64,000 nt of DNA from Massilia sp. Root351 (lineage in GTDB: Bacteria > Pseudomonadota > Gammaproteobacteria > Burkholderiales > Burkholderiaceae_D). Below are positions 50,956 to 61,010 of this stretch, one piece after another. Position numbers and translations under genes: made by a program. Location of the stretch: the NCBI RefSeq assembly GCF_001425045.1, contig NZ_LMDJ01000007.1:81708-145707 (forward strand). Reading direction: 5' to 3'. Numbering within the stretch: position 1 is the first letter of the stretch; each line of letters begins with the position of its first letter. The notes beneath the pieces were generated by a model. The model saw nothing but the letters and a program-made list of their open reading frames with translations. It was not told the origin of the DNA and did no database searches.

Positions 50956-53055
50956 TTACAACTTGACGGCGGGCTTGAGGGGCACGACGTTGCTGTGCTC
51001 GCCCGGCGGCGGGGGGGCTTCGGGGGCGCCGCCCAGCACCACGCTGAGCTCGACAAAGCCGGCGCGCCAAGCGCGCTCCAGGTCTTGCTCGATGGCTTCC
51101 ATCGAGGTCTGGTGGAAGCGCTCGAAGCCGCGCACGCCGTAGGCGCGGTTGCGGCCGTGGGCCTTGGCCAGGTACAGCGCCATGTCCACCAGGTTGACCG
51201 CGCGCTCCCACGGCAGCGCCGTGTCGGCCGGCACCAGCGGGAACGGCGCGAAGCCCACCGACACATTCACGCCGAAGCTGTGGTTCTGGTATTCGATCTG
51301 CTGCGACGAGATGCTGACCAGGATGCGCCGCGCAATCTCTTCCACGCCGCTGCGCGGTATCGCCGGCAGGAAGGCCAGGAATTCCTCGCCGCCCCAGCGC
51401 ACGATCATGTCGGTCTCGCGCAGCGCCTCGCGCAAGGTGGCGGCGATCATCTTCAGCACCACGTCGCCGGCCGCATGGCCGTAGGTGTCGTTGACGTGCT
51501 TGAAATGGTCCACGTCCAGCAGGAACAGGGCGCCGACGATGTCTTCGCCGGCCGGGCCGCGTTTTTCGACATGGTTGTGGGTACGCATGAATTCCTGGAA
51601 GTGGCGCCGGTTGTAGAGCGAGGTCAGCGGGTCGAGCGAGCTTTGCGCCTTCAGTTCCAGGTTCTTTACTTCCAGCTGGGCGTTGGCGTGCCGCACCTTG
51701 CGGTACAGCAGGCCGACGATCACCGACGCCAGCGCGAACACCACCGCCAGCAGCCACCATACGCGCTGCTGCAGGCGCCGGTTGTCCAGCTCCGCACTCT
51801 TGACCTGGTTTTCCCGGCTCAGCAGCTCGATCTGGCGCTGTTTCTTTTCGGTCTCGTACTTTTCCTGCATCTCGTAGACCGCCTTTTGCCGCTCCTGCTC
51901 GAACAGCGCTTCCGAGATGGCGCGCTCGCGGTGGTAGGCCGACACGGCGCCGCGCAGGTCGCCGGCGCGCTCCAGCGCCTGGCCGTATTCCTTCAGGATC
52001 ACTTGCAGCTCGGGCTGGTCGCCGGTTTTTTCGTAGTACAGCAGGCCGGCGTCGAAGTGTTTCTTGCCTTCGGCCAGGTGGCCCAGCCCCAGGTGCGCCT
52101 GGCCCAGGTTGACCAGCGCGGTGGCGCGCGTGGCGGCGTCGCGCGTTTCGGCCGACGCCGCCAGCGCTTCGGTGGCGTAGCGCTGCGCGCGCGCGAAGTC
52201 GTGCTCCTTCAGGTAGCTGTCCGACAAATTGACCAGGGTGTTGGCGATCAGCGTCTTGGCGCCCATCTTGCGCGCCACTTCCAGCCCGGCCTGCAGCGCG
52301 GCCAGCGCGCGCTTGGGCTGGTGCGAATCGATCGCCAGGCCGTACTCGGTGCCCTTGGCGGTGGCCAGGCGGCCCGGCGAGTTGAGCTTTTCGGCCACCC
52401 GCACCGACTCGTCCAGCACTTGCCAGCCCTTGTCGTATTCCTTCATCTGCGTGTAGAGCAGGGCCAGCGCGTTGAGCGCCTGCGCCAGCGGCACCAGGTC
52501 GTCCAGCTGGCGGCCCCGGTCGACCGCGATCTGCAGCTTGCCCAGCGCGGCGGCGAAATTGCCCTGCTCGGCATAGGACTGGCCGGAGGTGATGGTGGCC
52601 TGCACCTGCAGCGCCAGGTCGGCGGTGCCGTTGGCCAGCTTTTCGGCCTCGAAGGCCAGCTGATGCGACGCCTTGCGTTCGGCCATCGACGACAGCGCAT
52701 AGGCCTTGGTGAGCAGGCCCTTGGCCAGGATGGCCTGGTCGTTCTGCGCGCGGCCGTAGGCGATCAGTTCTTCCGACAGCAGCAGCGCCGTCTCGAGCTG
52801 GCCCAGCGAGCGCCAGGCGGAACTGAGCTGGGCCAGGAATTCGGCCTTGGTGGGGGCCGGCGCGGCGCGCGCGGCGGTTTCCATTTTCTGCAGCTGGACC
52901 AGGGCCTTGTCCGGCACGTAGCGCACCTGGTCGCGGATCTCGGCGATGCTGGCGTCCATGGATGGCTGGCCCCACGCCAGCGCGGGCGCAAGGACGCAAC
53001 TGGCCAGCAGCAAGCGTATGCCGCGCGAAATCGACTTATCCCTAAAGCCAGCCAA
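50956..53055 (-). CDS. diguanylate cyclase with periplasmic TPR sensor
   Basis: The product is about 699 residues. A signal peptide (IRLLLASCVLAPALAWG) precedes ~360 residues of TPR-like helical repeats (for example TALVNLGQAHLGLGHLAEGKKHFDAG). A coiled coil and one membrane helix follow (VWWLLAVVFALASVIVGLLY). The C-terminal GGDEF domain has the active site GGEEF (555-559 from this start) and DVDHFKHVNDTYGHAAGD. The inhibitory I-site RETD lies five residues before it. An active, product-inhibited c-di-GMP synthase is expected. The TTG at 53055 is preferred because AAGGAC sits 7 bases upstream and it gives a clean signal peptide; a TTG at 53082 is possible. Confidence 0.88.
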   Translation of the reverse strand: MAGFRDKSISRGIRLLLASCVLAPALAWGQPSMDASIAEIRDQVRYVPDKALVQLQKMETAARAAPAPTKAEFLAQLSSAWRSLGQLETALLLSEELIAYGRAQNDQAILAKGLLTKAYALSSMAERKASHQLAFEAEKLANGTADLALQVQATITSGQSYAEQGNFAAALGKLQIAVDRGRQLDDLVPLAQALNALALLYTQMKEYDKGWQVLDESVRVAEKLNSPGRLATAKGTEYGLAIDSHQPKRALAALQAGLEVARKMGAKTLIANTLVNLSDSYLKEHDFARAQRYATEALAASAETRDAATRATALVNLGQAHLGLGHLAEGKKHFDAGLLYYEKTGDQPELQVILKEYGQALERAGDLRGAVSAYHRERAISEALFEQERQKAVYEMQEKYETEKKQRQIELLSRENQVKSAELDNRRLQQRVWWLLAVVFALASVIVGLLYRKVRHANAQLEVKNLELKAQSSLDPLTSLYNRRHFQEFMRTHNHVEKRGPAGEDIVGALFLLDVDHFKHVNDTYGHAAGDVVLKMIAATLREALRETDMIVRWGGEEFLAFLPAIPRSGVEEIARRILVSISSQQIEYQNHSFGVNVSVGFAPFPLVPADTALPWERAVNLVDMALYLAKAHGRNRAYGVRGFERFHQTSMEAIEQDLERAWRAGFVELSVVLGGAPEAPPPPGEHSNVVPLKPAVKL

Positions 53056-53159
53056 CGTAGTGTCCTTGTATGTGCACCGCAAGATGTCCGGACAATTATA
53101 TTCTTGTTGCAGGCGGGAAATCAGCGCTTGCGGGGAGATTTTCTCCGAAATCGCACAGT

Positions 53160-54857
53160 TTATTGCCGTAATTGCAAAGCGCCCGGCGCCCCGCCGCGCA
53201 GATGGAACATGCTGACCGCGCGCGACAGCGCGTGCGCTTGTTGCTGCAGGCTTTCGGCGGCGGCGGCCGCCTGTTCCACCAGCGCCGCGTTTTGTTGCGT
53301 GATGGAATCCATCTCGCTGACCGCCTGGTTGACCTCGGCGATGCCGGTGCTTTGCTCCTGGCTGGCGCTGGTGATTTCGCCCATGATGGCGGCCACCTGG
53401 CGCACCGAACTGACGATCTGCTCCATGGTTTGGCCGGCCTCGTCCACCAGGCGGCTGCCCGCGTCGACCCTGTGCACCGAGTCGCCGATCAGCTCCTTGA
53501 TTTCCTTGGCCGCCGCCGCCGAGCGCTGCGCCAGGTTGCGCACCTCGGAGGCCACCACGGCGAAGCCGCGCCCCTGCTCGCCGGCGCGGGCCGCTTCCAC
53601 CGCCGCGTTCAGCGCCAGGATGTTGGTCTGGAAGGCAATGCCGTCGATGGTGCCGATGATGTCGGCGATGCGGCCCGAGCTTTCCTTGATGGCGCCCATG
53701 GTGCTGACCACCTGCGCCACCACCGCGCCGCCCTTGGCCGCAACCTGGGAGGCGGTGCCGGCCAGCTGGTTGGCCTGGCTGGCGCTGTTGGCGTTTTGCT
53801 GCACGGTGGAGGTCAGCGTTTCCATCGAGCTGGCGGTCTCCTCCAGCGAACTGGCCTGCGACTCGGTGCGCGCCGACAGGTCGGCGTTGCCCAGCGCGAT
53901 CTCGTTGGTGGCCGTGCTCATCTGCTCGGTGCTGCCGCGGATCTCGCCTATCATGCCGGCCAGGCTGTTGTTGATGGTGGCGATGGCTTGCATCAGCGTG
54001 CCAATCTCATCCTGATGGCGCACCACGATGTCGGCGCTCAGGTCGCCCGCCGCGATGCGTTCGGCGGCCGTGATGGCCGTGCCCAGGTCGCGCTTCAGCT
54101 GGCTGTAGATGAAGCGCAGGCCGGCCACCGGCACCGCCACCGACAGCAGCACCAGCACCACGGCCAGCGTGAAGGCGGCGCGCACGGCCTGTTCGGCCTC
54201 GCGCACGGCGCTGCCGGTGCGGGCGTCGAGCTGGGTCAGGAATTCGTTCACCGGCTGCATGATGCGGGCCTTGTTCTGATGGTAAGCCTGGTCGTGCATC
54301 AGCTTGCGGGCCAGCGCCAGGTCCGGCTCGCCCTGGCGCGTGAACTTGCCGCTGCCGTCGTCGAACAAGCCCTTCACCGCGTACATGGCGGTCACTTCCG
54401 TGCGCACCAGCGCGTCCGAATTGGCTTGCGCCGCCTGCAGGCTGGCGAACTCCTGCGCGCTGAAGCCGGCCTGCTTCATCAGGTCCTGCAGCGGCACGGT
54501 CTTGCCGCTGGCCGGCGGCACCGGCACGCCGCCGGCCACGAAGTCCCAGTAGATGCGCTCGTAGTGTTCGGGGCGCGGCTTCTTGCCGTTGCGGATGTCG
54601 AGGATGTCGTTGTATTGTTGCTCATAGCGGGCATCGCTGGTGACCACGTAGGTACGCGCCAGCCGGGTCAGGTCGTCCGAGCTCTGGCGCAGTTCGTCGG
54701 CCAGCATGTAGGAGTTGTAGCGCGCCTGGTGGGCCTGGGTGGCGGCCGTTTCGCGCTCGCTCACGCGCAGCATGGCCCACAGGGTCAGCGCGGCCAGCAG
54801 CAGGGTGACCAGCAACAGCGCGATGAACGCTTGTTTGATTGAAAAGTGGGTTTTCAT
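53160..54857 (-). CDS. methyl-accepting chemotaxis protein
   Basis: The product is 565 residues. An N-terminal helix ([22 protein letters not shown]), a four-helix-bundle-like periplasmic region, and a second helix ([23 protein letters not shown]) lead to HAMP ([23 protein letters not shown]). The signalling hairpin has the tip [50 protein letters not shown]. Methylation-helix Glu/Gln patterns flank it. It lacks a C-terminal NWETF-type pentapeptide, so it depends on other receptors or docking for adaptation. The ATG at 54857 follows CGGAG at 7 bases. The ligand is unknown. Confidence 0.93.
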   Translation of the reverse strand: MKTHFSIKQAFIALLLVTLLLAALTLWAMLRVSERETAATQAHQARYNSYMLADELRQSSDDLTRLARTYVVTSDARYEQQYNDILDIRNGKKPRPEHYERIYWDFVAGGVPVPPASGKTVPLQDLMKQAGFSAQEFASLQAAQANSDALVRTEVTAMYAVKGLFDDGSGKFTRQGEPDLALARKLMHDQAYHQNKARIMQPVNEFLTQLDARTGSAVREAEQAVRAAFTLAVVLVLLSVAVPVAGLRFIYSQLKRDLGTAITAAERIAAGDLSADIVVRHQDEIGTLMQAIATINNSLAGMIGEIRGSTEQMSTATNEIALGNADLSARTESQASSLEETASSMETLTSTVQQNANSASQANQLAGTASQVAAKGGAVVAQVVSTMGAIKESSGRIADIIGTIDGIAFQTNILALNAAVEAARAGEQGRGFAVVASEVRNLAQRSAAAAKEIKELIGDSVHRVDAGSRLVDEAGQTMEQIVSSVRQVAAIMGEITSASQEQSTGIAEVNQAVSEMDSITQQNAALVEQAAAAAESLQQQAHALSRAVSMFHLRGGAPGALQLRQ

Positions 54858-54960
54858 GGCGACACTCCGGGGTATGAATGAGCGGAGTATCTGCCATGCC
54901 GGCACCGAAGGAACTTGTCCTTTGGTGCTACTGGCAAAGAGACAAGCTAGGCGACAAGGT

Positions 54961-54984
54961 TATAAGACGAGCTATAAGACGAGC
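54961..54984. repeat. 12-bp tandem duplication at the end of an ABC exporter gene
   Basis: TATAAGACGAGC occurs twice in direct succession and is followed by a partial copy; the second copy abuts the stop codon of the minus-strand ABC gene. It is a likely slippage duplication. Confidence 0.8.
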
Positions 54985-56789
54985 TAGACGGCCAGCTGCT
55001 GCAGCAGGTACAGCCGCTGGTACAGCCCGCCCTCGATCTGCATCAGCTGGTCGTGCGCACCGGCCTCGGCAATGCGGCCGTGGTTCAGCACCACGATGCG
55101 GTCGGCGTCGCGGATGGTGGACAGGCGGTGCGCGATAGCGATGATGGTGACGCGTCCGCGCAACTCGTCGAGCGCGGTCTGCACCACCTGCTCGGTCTGG
55201 CTGTCGATGCGCGAAGTGGCTTCGTCCAGCAGCAGGATGCGCGGCTTGCCGGCCAGCGCGCGGGCGATGGCAATCAGCTGCTTCTGGCCGCTGGACAGGC
55301 GCGAGCCGCCTTCGCCCAGCTCGGTGGCGTAGCCGTGCTCGAGCGCGGCGATGAAGCCGTGCGCGTGGGCCGCGCGCGCGGCCGCTTCGATGTCGGCGTC
55401 GGACAGGCCGCGCCCCATGTCGATGTTCTCGCGCGCCGAGGCGGCCAGCAGGAAGGGGTCTTGCGGCACCAGGCCCACTTCGCCGCGGAAGCGTGCGTTG
55501 GGGATGCCGGCCAGCGCTTCGCCCAGGATGGCGATGCTGCCGTGCTGGACCGGGTAGTAGCGCAGCATCAGCGACAGCAGGGTGGACTTGCCGCTGCCGG
55601 TGTGGCCGACGATGCCGAAGAAGCCGCCCTGCGGAATGTCGAGCGACAGCTCGTGCAGCACGGTCTGCTCTGTGTTGTAGGCGAAGCTCAGGTGGCGGAT
55701 GGACACGGCGGGTACGTCGGCGCGCGCGCCCGGCGAGGTGGCGCCCGGGGACGCGTGCTGCACGCCGGCCGCCGCGCTGTGCTCGTCGGCCACCGGCTCG
55801 TCCAGTAGCGCCGACACGCGCGCCGTGGCCACCACCGACTGCTGCAGCTGGCTGAACTGCATGGTGATCTGGATCAGCGGCTCGATCACGCGCGCGATGT
55901 AGCTGATGAAGGCGTACAGGATGCCGACCTCGGCCGCGCTCATTTCACGCTGGCCGAAGGCGAAGATGACCGCGCCCAGCAGGATCACATTGAGCATGTC
56001 CAGCGCCGGGCGCAGCAGCCAGGCGTTGGCACGGATCTCGGCCAGGCGCTGGGTGTAGTGCTCGGCGTTGGTCTTGCCGAAGCGCGCGGCGAAGCGCGCT
56101 TCGGCGTTGTTGGCCTGCAGCACCGGCATGCCGCCGATGGACTCGGCCATCTGGCCATTGATCTCGCTGCGCAGCTGGCGCGCGCGCGTGACGGCCGGCG
56201 CGCTCCAGCGCTGGTACAGCCAGACGATAAGCAGCACCGCCGGCAGCAGCGCCAGCACGATCAGCATCAGGCGCCAGTCCAGCCAGGCCATGGCGATCAT
56301 GGTACCGACCAGCACGATGGTGCTGTCGAGCATGACGAACAGCACCTGCACGTACAGCGTCTTGACCGCTTCGGTGTCGTTGGTCACGCGCGAGACCAGC
56401 TGGCCGATGATGGCGCGGTCGAAGAAGGCCATCGGCAGGCGCAGCACATGGCCATAGACCTGCTCGCGCAGCCGCTGCACCGAGCGCATCGCCAGGCCGG
56501 ACAGGCGCACCAGCTGCAGGTAGCGCAGGCCGCTGGCGATCCAGCCGGTCAGCAGCACTGCCGCCAGCAAGGTGGCCATGCGCGGCCAGTCCAGGTGGCG
56601 CGGCAGCAGGTGTTCGTCGATCAGCGCCTTGCCGGCGATCGGCCCCAGCACTTCGAGGAAGGCGGCGGCGATCAGCCACAGCAGGGCCCAGCCGAGGTGG
56701 TGGCGGTCCGGCAGCGCGGCGCGGTGCAGCAGGCCGATGGCCTGCGCGGTTTGCTTGCGGGCGGAGGTTTCGTCCGGTTTAGAGAGCAT
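54984..56789 (-). CDS. ABC exporter half-transporter (MdlB-like)
   Basis: The product is 601 residues. Six membrane helices (starting LGWALLWLIAAAFLEVLG) are followed by an ABC domain: Walker A GHTGSGKST, signature LSSGQKQLIAIARAL, Walker B with catalytic Glu ILLLDEATSRIDSQTE, and H-loop IAHRLSTI. It overlaps the upstream half-transporter gene by 11 bases. The two should assemble as a heterodimeric multidrug-type exporter. This subunit carries the catalytically competent Glu. Confidence 0.92.
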   Translation of the reverse strand: MLSKPDETSARKQTAQAIGLLHRAALPDRHHLGWALLWLIAAAFLEVLGPIAGKALIDEHLLPRHLDWPRMATLLAAVLLTGWIASGLRYLQLVRLSGLAMRSVQRLREQVYGHVLRLPMAFFDRAIIGQLVSRVTNDTEAVKTLYVQVLFVMLDSTIVLVGTMIAMAWLDWRLMLIVLALLPAVLLIVWLYQRWSAPAVTRARQLRSEINGQMAESIGGMPVLQANNAEARFAARFGKTNAEHYTQRLAEIRANAWLLRPALDMLNVILLGAVIFAFGQREMSAAEVGILYAFISYIARVIEPLIQITMQFSQLQQSVVATARVSALLDEPVADEHSAAAGVQHASPGATSPGARADVPAVSIRHLSFAYNTEQTVLHELSLDIPQGGFFGIVGHTGSGKSTLLSLMLRYYPVQHGSIAILGEALAGIPNARFRGEVGLVPQDPFLLAASARENIDMGRGLSDADIEAAARAAHAHGFIAALEHGYATELGEGGSRLSSGQKQLIAIARALAGKPRILLLDEATSRIDSQTEQVVQTALDELRGRVTIIAIAHRLSTIRDADRIVVLNHGRIAEAGAHDQLMQIEGGLYQRLYLLQQLAV

Positions 56790-58551
56790 CGAGGCTGGCC
56801 TCCAGTTGCTGGTAGCGCCACTGGCTGGCGTACCAGCCGTCCCGCTCCAGTAGTTGATCGTGGGTGCCGGTTTCGCTGATGCGGCCGTCGCGCAGCACGA
56901 TGATCAGGTCGGCGTTGACCACCGCGCTCAGGCGGTGGCTGGCGATGATGGCGCTGCGTTCGGCGCCGCTCTGGTGGCCGGCGCGGCGCAGTTCCTCCAG
57001 GTGTTCCAGGATGTGCGTTTCGGTGCCGGTGTCCACCGCCGACAAGGCGTCGTCCAGCAGCAGCAGGGAGTTGTTGGCCAGCAGCGCGCGGGCGATGGCC
57101 ACGCGCTGGCGCTGGCCGCCGGACAGCGTGATGCCTTTCTCGCCCACCTCGGTGTCGTAACCCTGCGGGAACAGCAGGATGTCGTCGTGGATGGCGGCCA
57201 GATCGGCGGCGTGTTCCACGTCCGCGCGGCTGGCGTGTTCGCGCGCCAGCGCGATGTTGTCGGCGATGGTGGCCGAGAACAGGAAGGATTCCTGCGGCAC
57301 CCAGCTGATGGCCCCGCGCAAGGCGCGCAAGGTGTACTGGTCCAGCGTGTGCGCGCCCCAGCGCACCGTGCCGTGCTGCGGCGTGAGCTGGCGCAGCAGG
57401 ATGCGCAGCAGGGTCGACTTGCCGCTGCCGGTGGGGCCGACCAGGCCCAGGGTCTGGCCCGGCTGCAGGCGCAGCGAAATGTCCTTCAGCGCCGGCTCGG
57501 CCCCGGCGGCCTGGCCGGGATAGGCATAGCTGACCCGCTCCAGCGCCAGTTCGCCCGGCGGCAGCTGCGCGATCTTGCCGTGGTCGTCCACCGCCAGCGG
57601 CGCGTCCAGCATCGGTTGCAGGCGCGCATAGGCGGCGCGGCCGCGTTCGATCAGCGACAGCACCCAGCCGGCCGCGAACATCGGCCAGATCAGCTGGCCC
57701 AGGTACATGCTAAAGGCGGTCAGCGCGCCGATGGTCAGCTCGCCCTGCCACACCAGGTAGCCGCCCAGGCCCAGCGTCAGCCCGGTGGCGGCGGTCAGCG
57801 TCAGGCCCACGGCCGGCTCGTAGGCCGCTTCCCACACTTGCGCGGTCAGGCTGGCCTTGGCGGCGTGGCCGGCCAGTTCGCCGAACTGGGCGCTGCTGCG
57901 CTGTTCCAGGCCCAGCGCGCGCAAGGTGCGCACGCCGGACAGGGTTTCCTGCACGTGGCCGTTGAGCGCGGAAAAGCGCTTCAGCGAATCGGTGGAAGCG
58001 GTGTGGATGTGGCTGGAAATGCGCCAGAAGGCCAGCGCCATCAGCGGGAAGGGCAGCAGGGCGATGGTGGCCAGTCGCCAGTCCACGCCTAGCAGCATGA
58101 TACCCAGCACCATCACCAGGGTCAGCGTGCCGTCGAAGCCGGCCAGCATGGCTTCGCCGGCCGCCATTTCGATGGCGTCGATGTCGTTGGTGGCCAGCGC
58201 CATCAGGTCGCCGGTGCGCTGTTTCTGGTAGAAGGCCGGACCCTGCAGCGACAGGCGCGCGTAGAAGCGCGTGCGCAGCAGCACGCCGAGCTGGTAGGCG
58301 GCCGCGAACAGGCGCAAGCGCCAGCCCACGCGCAGGAAATAGATGGCCGCGCCGATCAGCAGCAGCTCGCCGATCTGCAGCAGCAGGGCGGTGCCGGACA
58401 AGGTGTGGGCGGCCAGGCCGTCTATCATCGCGCCGATGCGGCGCGGCACCAGGATGCTCAGGAAAGCCACGCCGGCCAGCATGGCGGCGGCGGCGAGATA
58501 GGCCGGCCAGTGCTGGCGCACAAAGCCGGCGATCAGCCTCGTTAAACTCAT
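56779..58551 (-). CDS. ABC exporter half-transporter (MdlA-like)
   Basis: The product is 590 residues. Six membrane helices are followed by an ABC domain with Walker A GPTGSGKST, signature LSGGQRQR, and Walker B LLLLDDALSAVDTGTE. Asp replaces the catalytic Glu, as in degenerate sites of heterodimeric exporters (MdlA, TM287 types). One ATP site is therefore expected to be non-hydrolysing. It is first in a two-gene operon with the MdlB-like partner. Confidence 0.92.
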   Translation of the reverse strand: MSLTRLIAGFVRQHWPAYLAAAAMLAGVAFLSILVPRRIGAMIDGLAAHTLSGTALLLQIGELLLIGAAIYFLRVGWRLRLFAAAYQLGVLLRTRFYARLSLQGPAFYQKQRTGDLMALATNDIDAIEMAAGEAMLAGFDGTLTLVMVLGIMLLGVDWRLATIALLPFPLMALAFWRISSHIHTASTDSLKRFSALNGHVQETLSGVRTLRALGLEQRSSAQFGELAGHAAKASLTAQVWEAAYEPAVGLTLTAATGLTLGLGGYLVWQGELTIGALTAFSMYLGQLIWPMFAAGWVLSLIERGRAAYARLQPMLDAPLAVDDHGKIAQLPPGELALERVSYAYPGQAAGAEPALKDISLRLQPGQTLGLVGPTGSGKSTLLRILLRQLTPQHGTVRWGAHTLDQYTLRALRGAISWVPQESFLFSATIADNIALAREHASRADVEHAADLAAIHDDILLFPQGYDTEVGEKGITLSGGQRQRVAIARALLANNSLLLLDDALSAVDTGTETHILEHLEELRRAGHQSGAERSAIIASHRLSAVVNADLIIVLRDGRISETGTHDQLLERDGWYASQWRYQQLEASLDAL

Positions 58552-58597
58552 TGAAATATCCTTGCAGCGTCAAGCCCGCTAGGATACCTCAGCGAGG

Positions 58598-58615
58598 TCC
58601 GCCCTGCAGGGCGGA
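58598..58615. repeat. 18-bp perfect palindrome between phasin and ABC genes
   Basis: TCCGCCCTGCAGGGCGGA is self-complementary and lies 23 bases past the phasin stop. It has no T run after it on either strand; it may be a weak hairpin terminator or a site for a dimeric protein. Confidence 0.6.
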
Positions 58616-58638
58616 ATGGTTTCCCGCTGTGCTGCGCC

Positions 58639-59433
58639 TTACTTCTTGGCTGCCTTCAGCGAGATGGCTTCGCCGGCAGCGTTGGCCTTGGCGGCGCCGG
58701 CCTTGGCTTTGCCAGGCTTGTGCGCAGCGCTCTCCTCCTGCACCGGCGCCACGGCTTCGGCTACCGCGGCGGCCACGGCCTTGGGGGCCGGCGGGGTGAC
58801 CACGGTGGCCGGCGCAGCTGGCTCGGCTTCGGCCTGGGCGGCCACCGGCGCAGCTGCCGGCGCCGGCGGCGCAACGGCGGCTGGCGCTTTGGCTACAGGC
58901 GCTGCGGGGGCTGGCGGCGCGGACACCGGGGCTGCAATCGGAGCGGCTGCCGGGGCTGCCGCCGTGGCCTGGCTGGAGAACGGGTCGGTAAACAGGCTGG
59001 CAAACGGGTTCGGGAAGGGATGCGCGAAGGGAGCGGTGAAAGGCGCGGCAAACGCGCCGGCGGCCGGTGCCGGCAGCTTGGCGGCCACGCTGGCGTCCTT
59101 GATCTGCTCCTTCACCACCTCGAGCAGCTCGGCCTGGGTCTTGCTGGCGATGCTGGCCAGTTCGCGGCCGTAGGCCAGCACGTTGTCCAGGCTGGGTGCC
59201 TGCACCGCGTTCAGCTTGAAGAACTCGGCCGGATCCCTGGCTTCAAACAGTTGCCTGGCGGCGGCGGAAGACTTTTCCACCGAAGCCTTGGTGGCGCTGA
59301 CATTCAGGGCAATGATCTGCTGCACGCCGTCGAAGGCCGTGGCGGCGAATTCGTTGGCGACGTTGATTTGCTTGTCCATCTGCGACTTGGCAGTGGCGGT
59401 GGCGGCGGAAAATTGTTCGGTGAACGAAAACAT
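58639..59433 (-). CDS. phaP: phasin family protein
   Basis: The product is 264 residues. The N-terminal ~120 residues are the helical phasin domain (QFSAATATAKSQMDKQINVANEFAATAFDGVQQIIALNVSATKASVEK). The C-terminal half is an Ala/Pro-rich linker with Phe repeats (APFTAPFAHPFPNPF), ending in a Lys/Ala tail (KPGKAKAGAAKANAAGEAISLKAAKK). Phasins coat polyhydroxyalkanoate granules. The long PA-rich extension may bind DNA, the nucleoid or other granule proteins. CAGGAGA precedes the ATG. A TTGC-N3-GCAA palindrome 24 bases upstream is a likely PhaR operator. Confidence 0.9.
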   Translation of the reverse strand: MFSFTEQFSAATATAKSQMDKQINVANEFAATAFDGVQQIIALNVSATKASVEKSSAAARQLFEARDPAEFFKLNAVQAPSLDNVLAYGRELASIASKTQAELLEVVKEQIKDASVAAKLPAPAAGAFAAPFTAPFAHPFPNPFASLFTDPFSSQATAAAPAAAPIAAPVSAPPAPAAPVAKAPAAVAPPAPAAAPVAAQAEAEPAAPATVVTPPAPKAVAAAVAEAVAPVQEESAAHKPGKAKAGAAKANAAGEAISLKAAKK

Positions 59434-59456
59434 GACTTCTCCTGGGAACGTTTATA

Positions 59457-59467
59457 TTGCGCTGCAA
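59457..59467. promoter_or_regulatory. candidate PhaR operator
   Basis: TTGCGCTGCAA is a TTGC-N3-GCAA palindrome 24 bases before the phasin start, overlapping a possible -10 region. PhaR repressors of PHA-storing bacteria bind TGC-rich palindromes ahead of phaP. The same architecture occurs at 4675-4685. Confidence 0.5.
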
Positions 59468-59647
59468 TAAAATCCATTCTAGCGGCGATCGCTGGCGAAG
59501 AAAAGTTATTTCTTTCGCCAGCTCTGCAGCTTGCAAGACGGTATTGACGCACTGCAACACGGCGCCTCAACGGTTCGGCTTGCCGATACTGTTGCGCCGC
59601 GGGGCGGCGTCTGCCTACAATCGGCCATCGCAGCCTGGGAGGACAGC

Positions 59648-60943
59648 ATGGAAGCCACGACGGACGCAGCAATGGATACCGTAATACGCAATGCCAGCTT
59701 GCCGGACGGCCGGCGCGGCATCGACCTGGCCATCGCCGGCGGCAAGATCGCCGCTGTCGGCCCGGCCCTGCCGGTGCGCGGCGCGCAGGAAATCGACGCC
59801 GCCGGCGACCTGGTGTCGCCGCCCTTCGTCGACGCCCACTTCCACATGGACGCCACGCTCAGCTACGGCTTGCCGCGTGTGAACCAGTCCGGCACGCTGC
59901 TCGAAGGCATCGCGTTGTGGGGCGAGCTGAAGCCGCAGCTGACCCAGGAAGCCCTGGTCGAGCGCGCCATGCGCTATGGCGACTGGGCCGTGGCGCGCGG
60001 CCTGCTGGCCATCCGCACCCACGTGGACGTGTGCGACGACCGGCTGCTGGCGGTGGAGGCGCTGCTGGAAGTGAAGCGCCGCGTGGCGCCCTACCTGGAC
60101 ATGCAGCTGGTGGCCTTCCCGCAGGACGGCGTGCTGCGCAGCCCGACGGCGCTGGCCAACCTGAAACGTGCCATCGGCATGGGCGTGGACGTGGTGGGCG
60201 GCATCCCGCACTTCGAGCGCACCATGGCCGACGGCGCCGAGTCGGTGCGCATCCTGTGCGAGTTCGCCGCCGAGCAGGGCTTGCGGGTGGACATGCATTG
60301 CGACGAATCGGACGACCCGCTGTCGCGCCACATCGAAACCCTGGCCTGCCACAGCCACCGCCTCGGCCTGCACGGCCGGGTGGCCGGCTCGCACCTGACT
60401 TCCATGCATTCGATGGACAACTATTACGTGAGCAAGCTGCTGCCGCTGATGAAGGAAGCGGGCGTGGCGGCCATCGCCAATCCCCTCATCAACATCACCT
60501 TGCAGGGCCGCCACGACAGCTACCCCAAGCGGCGCGGCATGACGCGCGTGCCCGAGCTGATGGCGGCCGGCATCGACGTCGCCTTCGGCCACGACTGCGT
60601 GATGGACCCCTGGTACAGCCTGGGGTCGGGCGACATGCTGGAAGTGGCCCACATGGGCTTGCACGTGGCGCAAATGACAGGCCAGGACGCGATGCGGGCC
60701 TGCTACGCCGCCGTCACCGAGACGCCGGCCCGCATACTGGGACTGGACGGCTACGGCCTGGCGCCCGGCTGCCATGCCGACCTGGTGCTGCTGGACGCGG
60801 CCAGCCCGGTGGAAGCGATCCGCCTGCGCGCGGCGCGCCGGATGGTGATGCGGCGCGGAAAAATCGTCAGCGAATCGCCGCGCGCCGTGGCCCGGCTGAA
60901 CCTGCCGGGGCGCCCGGAGCAAGCCGATTTCCGGTTGCGATGA
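59648..60943 (+). CDS. amidohydrolase, cytosine deaminase (CodA)-like
   Basis: The product is 431 residues. The metal and catalytic residues of E. coli CodA are all found at a constant offset of +3: H64 and H66 (FVDAHFHMD), Q159 (FPQDGVL), H217 and E220 (MHCDESDD), H249 (GSHLTSMHS) and D316 (FGHDC). The stretch IANPLINITLQGRHDSYPKRRGMTRVPE is nearly CodA. The residue next to D316, Asp314 in CodA, is Cys here, so specificity may differ. It is expected to deaminate cytosine, isocytosine or a related ring. GGGAGG lies 5 bases before the ATG at 59648. No codB transporter is adjacent. Confidence 0.85.
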   Translation: MEATTDAAMDTVIRNASLPDGRRGIDLAIAGGKIAAVGPALPVRGAQEIDAAGDLVSPPFVDAHFHMDATLSYGLPRVNQSGTLLEGIALWGELKPQLTQEALVERAMRYGDWAVARGLLAIRTHVDVCDDRLLAVEALLEVKRRVAPYLDMQLVAFPQDGVLRSPTALANLKRAIGMGVDVVGGIPHFERTMADGAESVRILCEFAAEQGLRVDMHCDESDDPLSRHIETLACHSHRLGLHGRVAGSHLTSMHSMDNYYVSKLLPLMKEAGVAAIANPLINITLQGRHDSYPKRRGMTRVPELMAAGIDVAFGHDCVMDPWYSLGSGDMLEVAHMGLHVAQMTGQDAMRACYAAVTETPARILGLDGYGLAPGCHADLVLLDAASPVEAIRLRAARRMVMRRGKIVSESPRAVARLNLPGRPEQADFRLR

Positions 60944-61010
60944 CTGCTCCATGATTGCGCCGGCAGCGAAAATGCATGACAATCATGCATCAAAATAGTG
61001 AGCTGGGGGC

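Noticed and set aside
54984..58551. Missing catalytic Glu in one ABC half-transporter as a sign of inactivation
   Set aside because: Asp at this place is normal for one subunit of heterodimeric exporters; the partner keeps Glu, so the pair should be functional.
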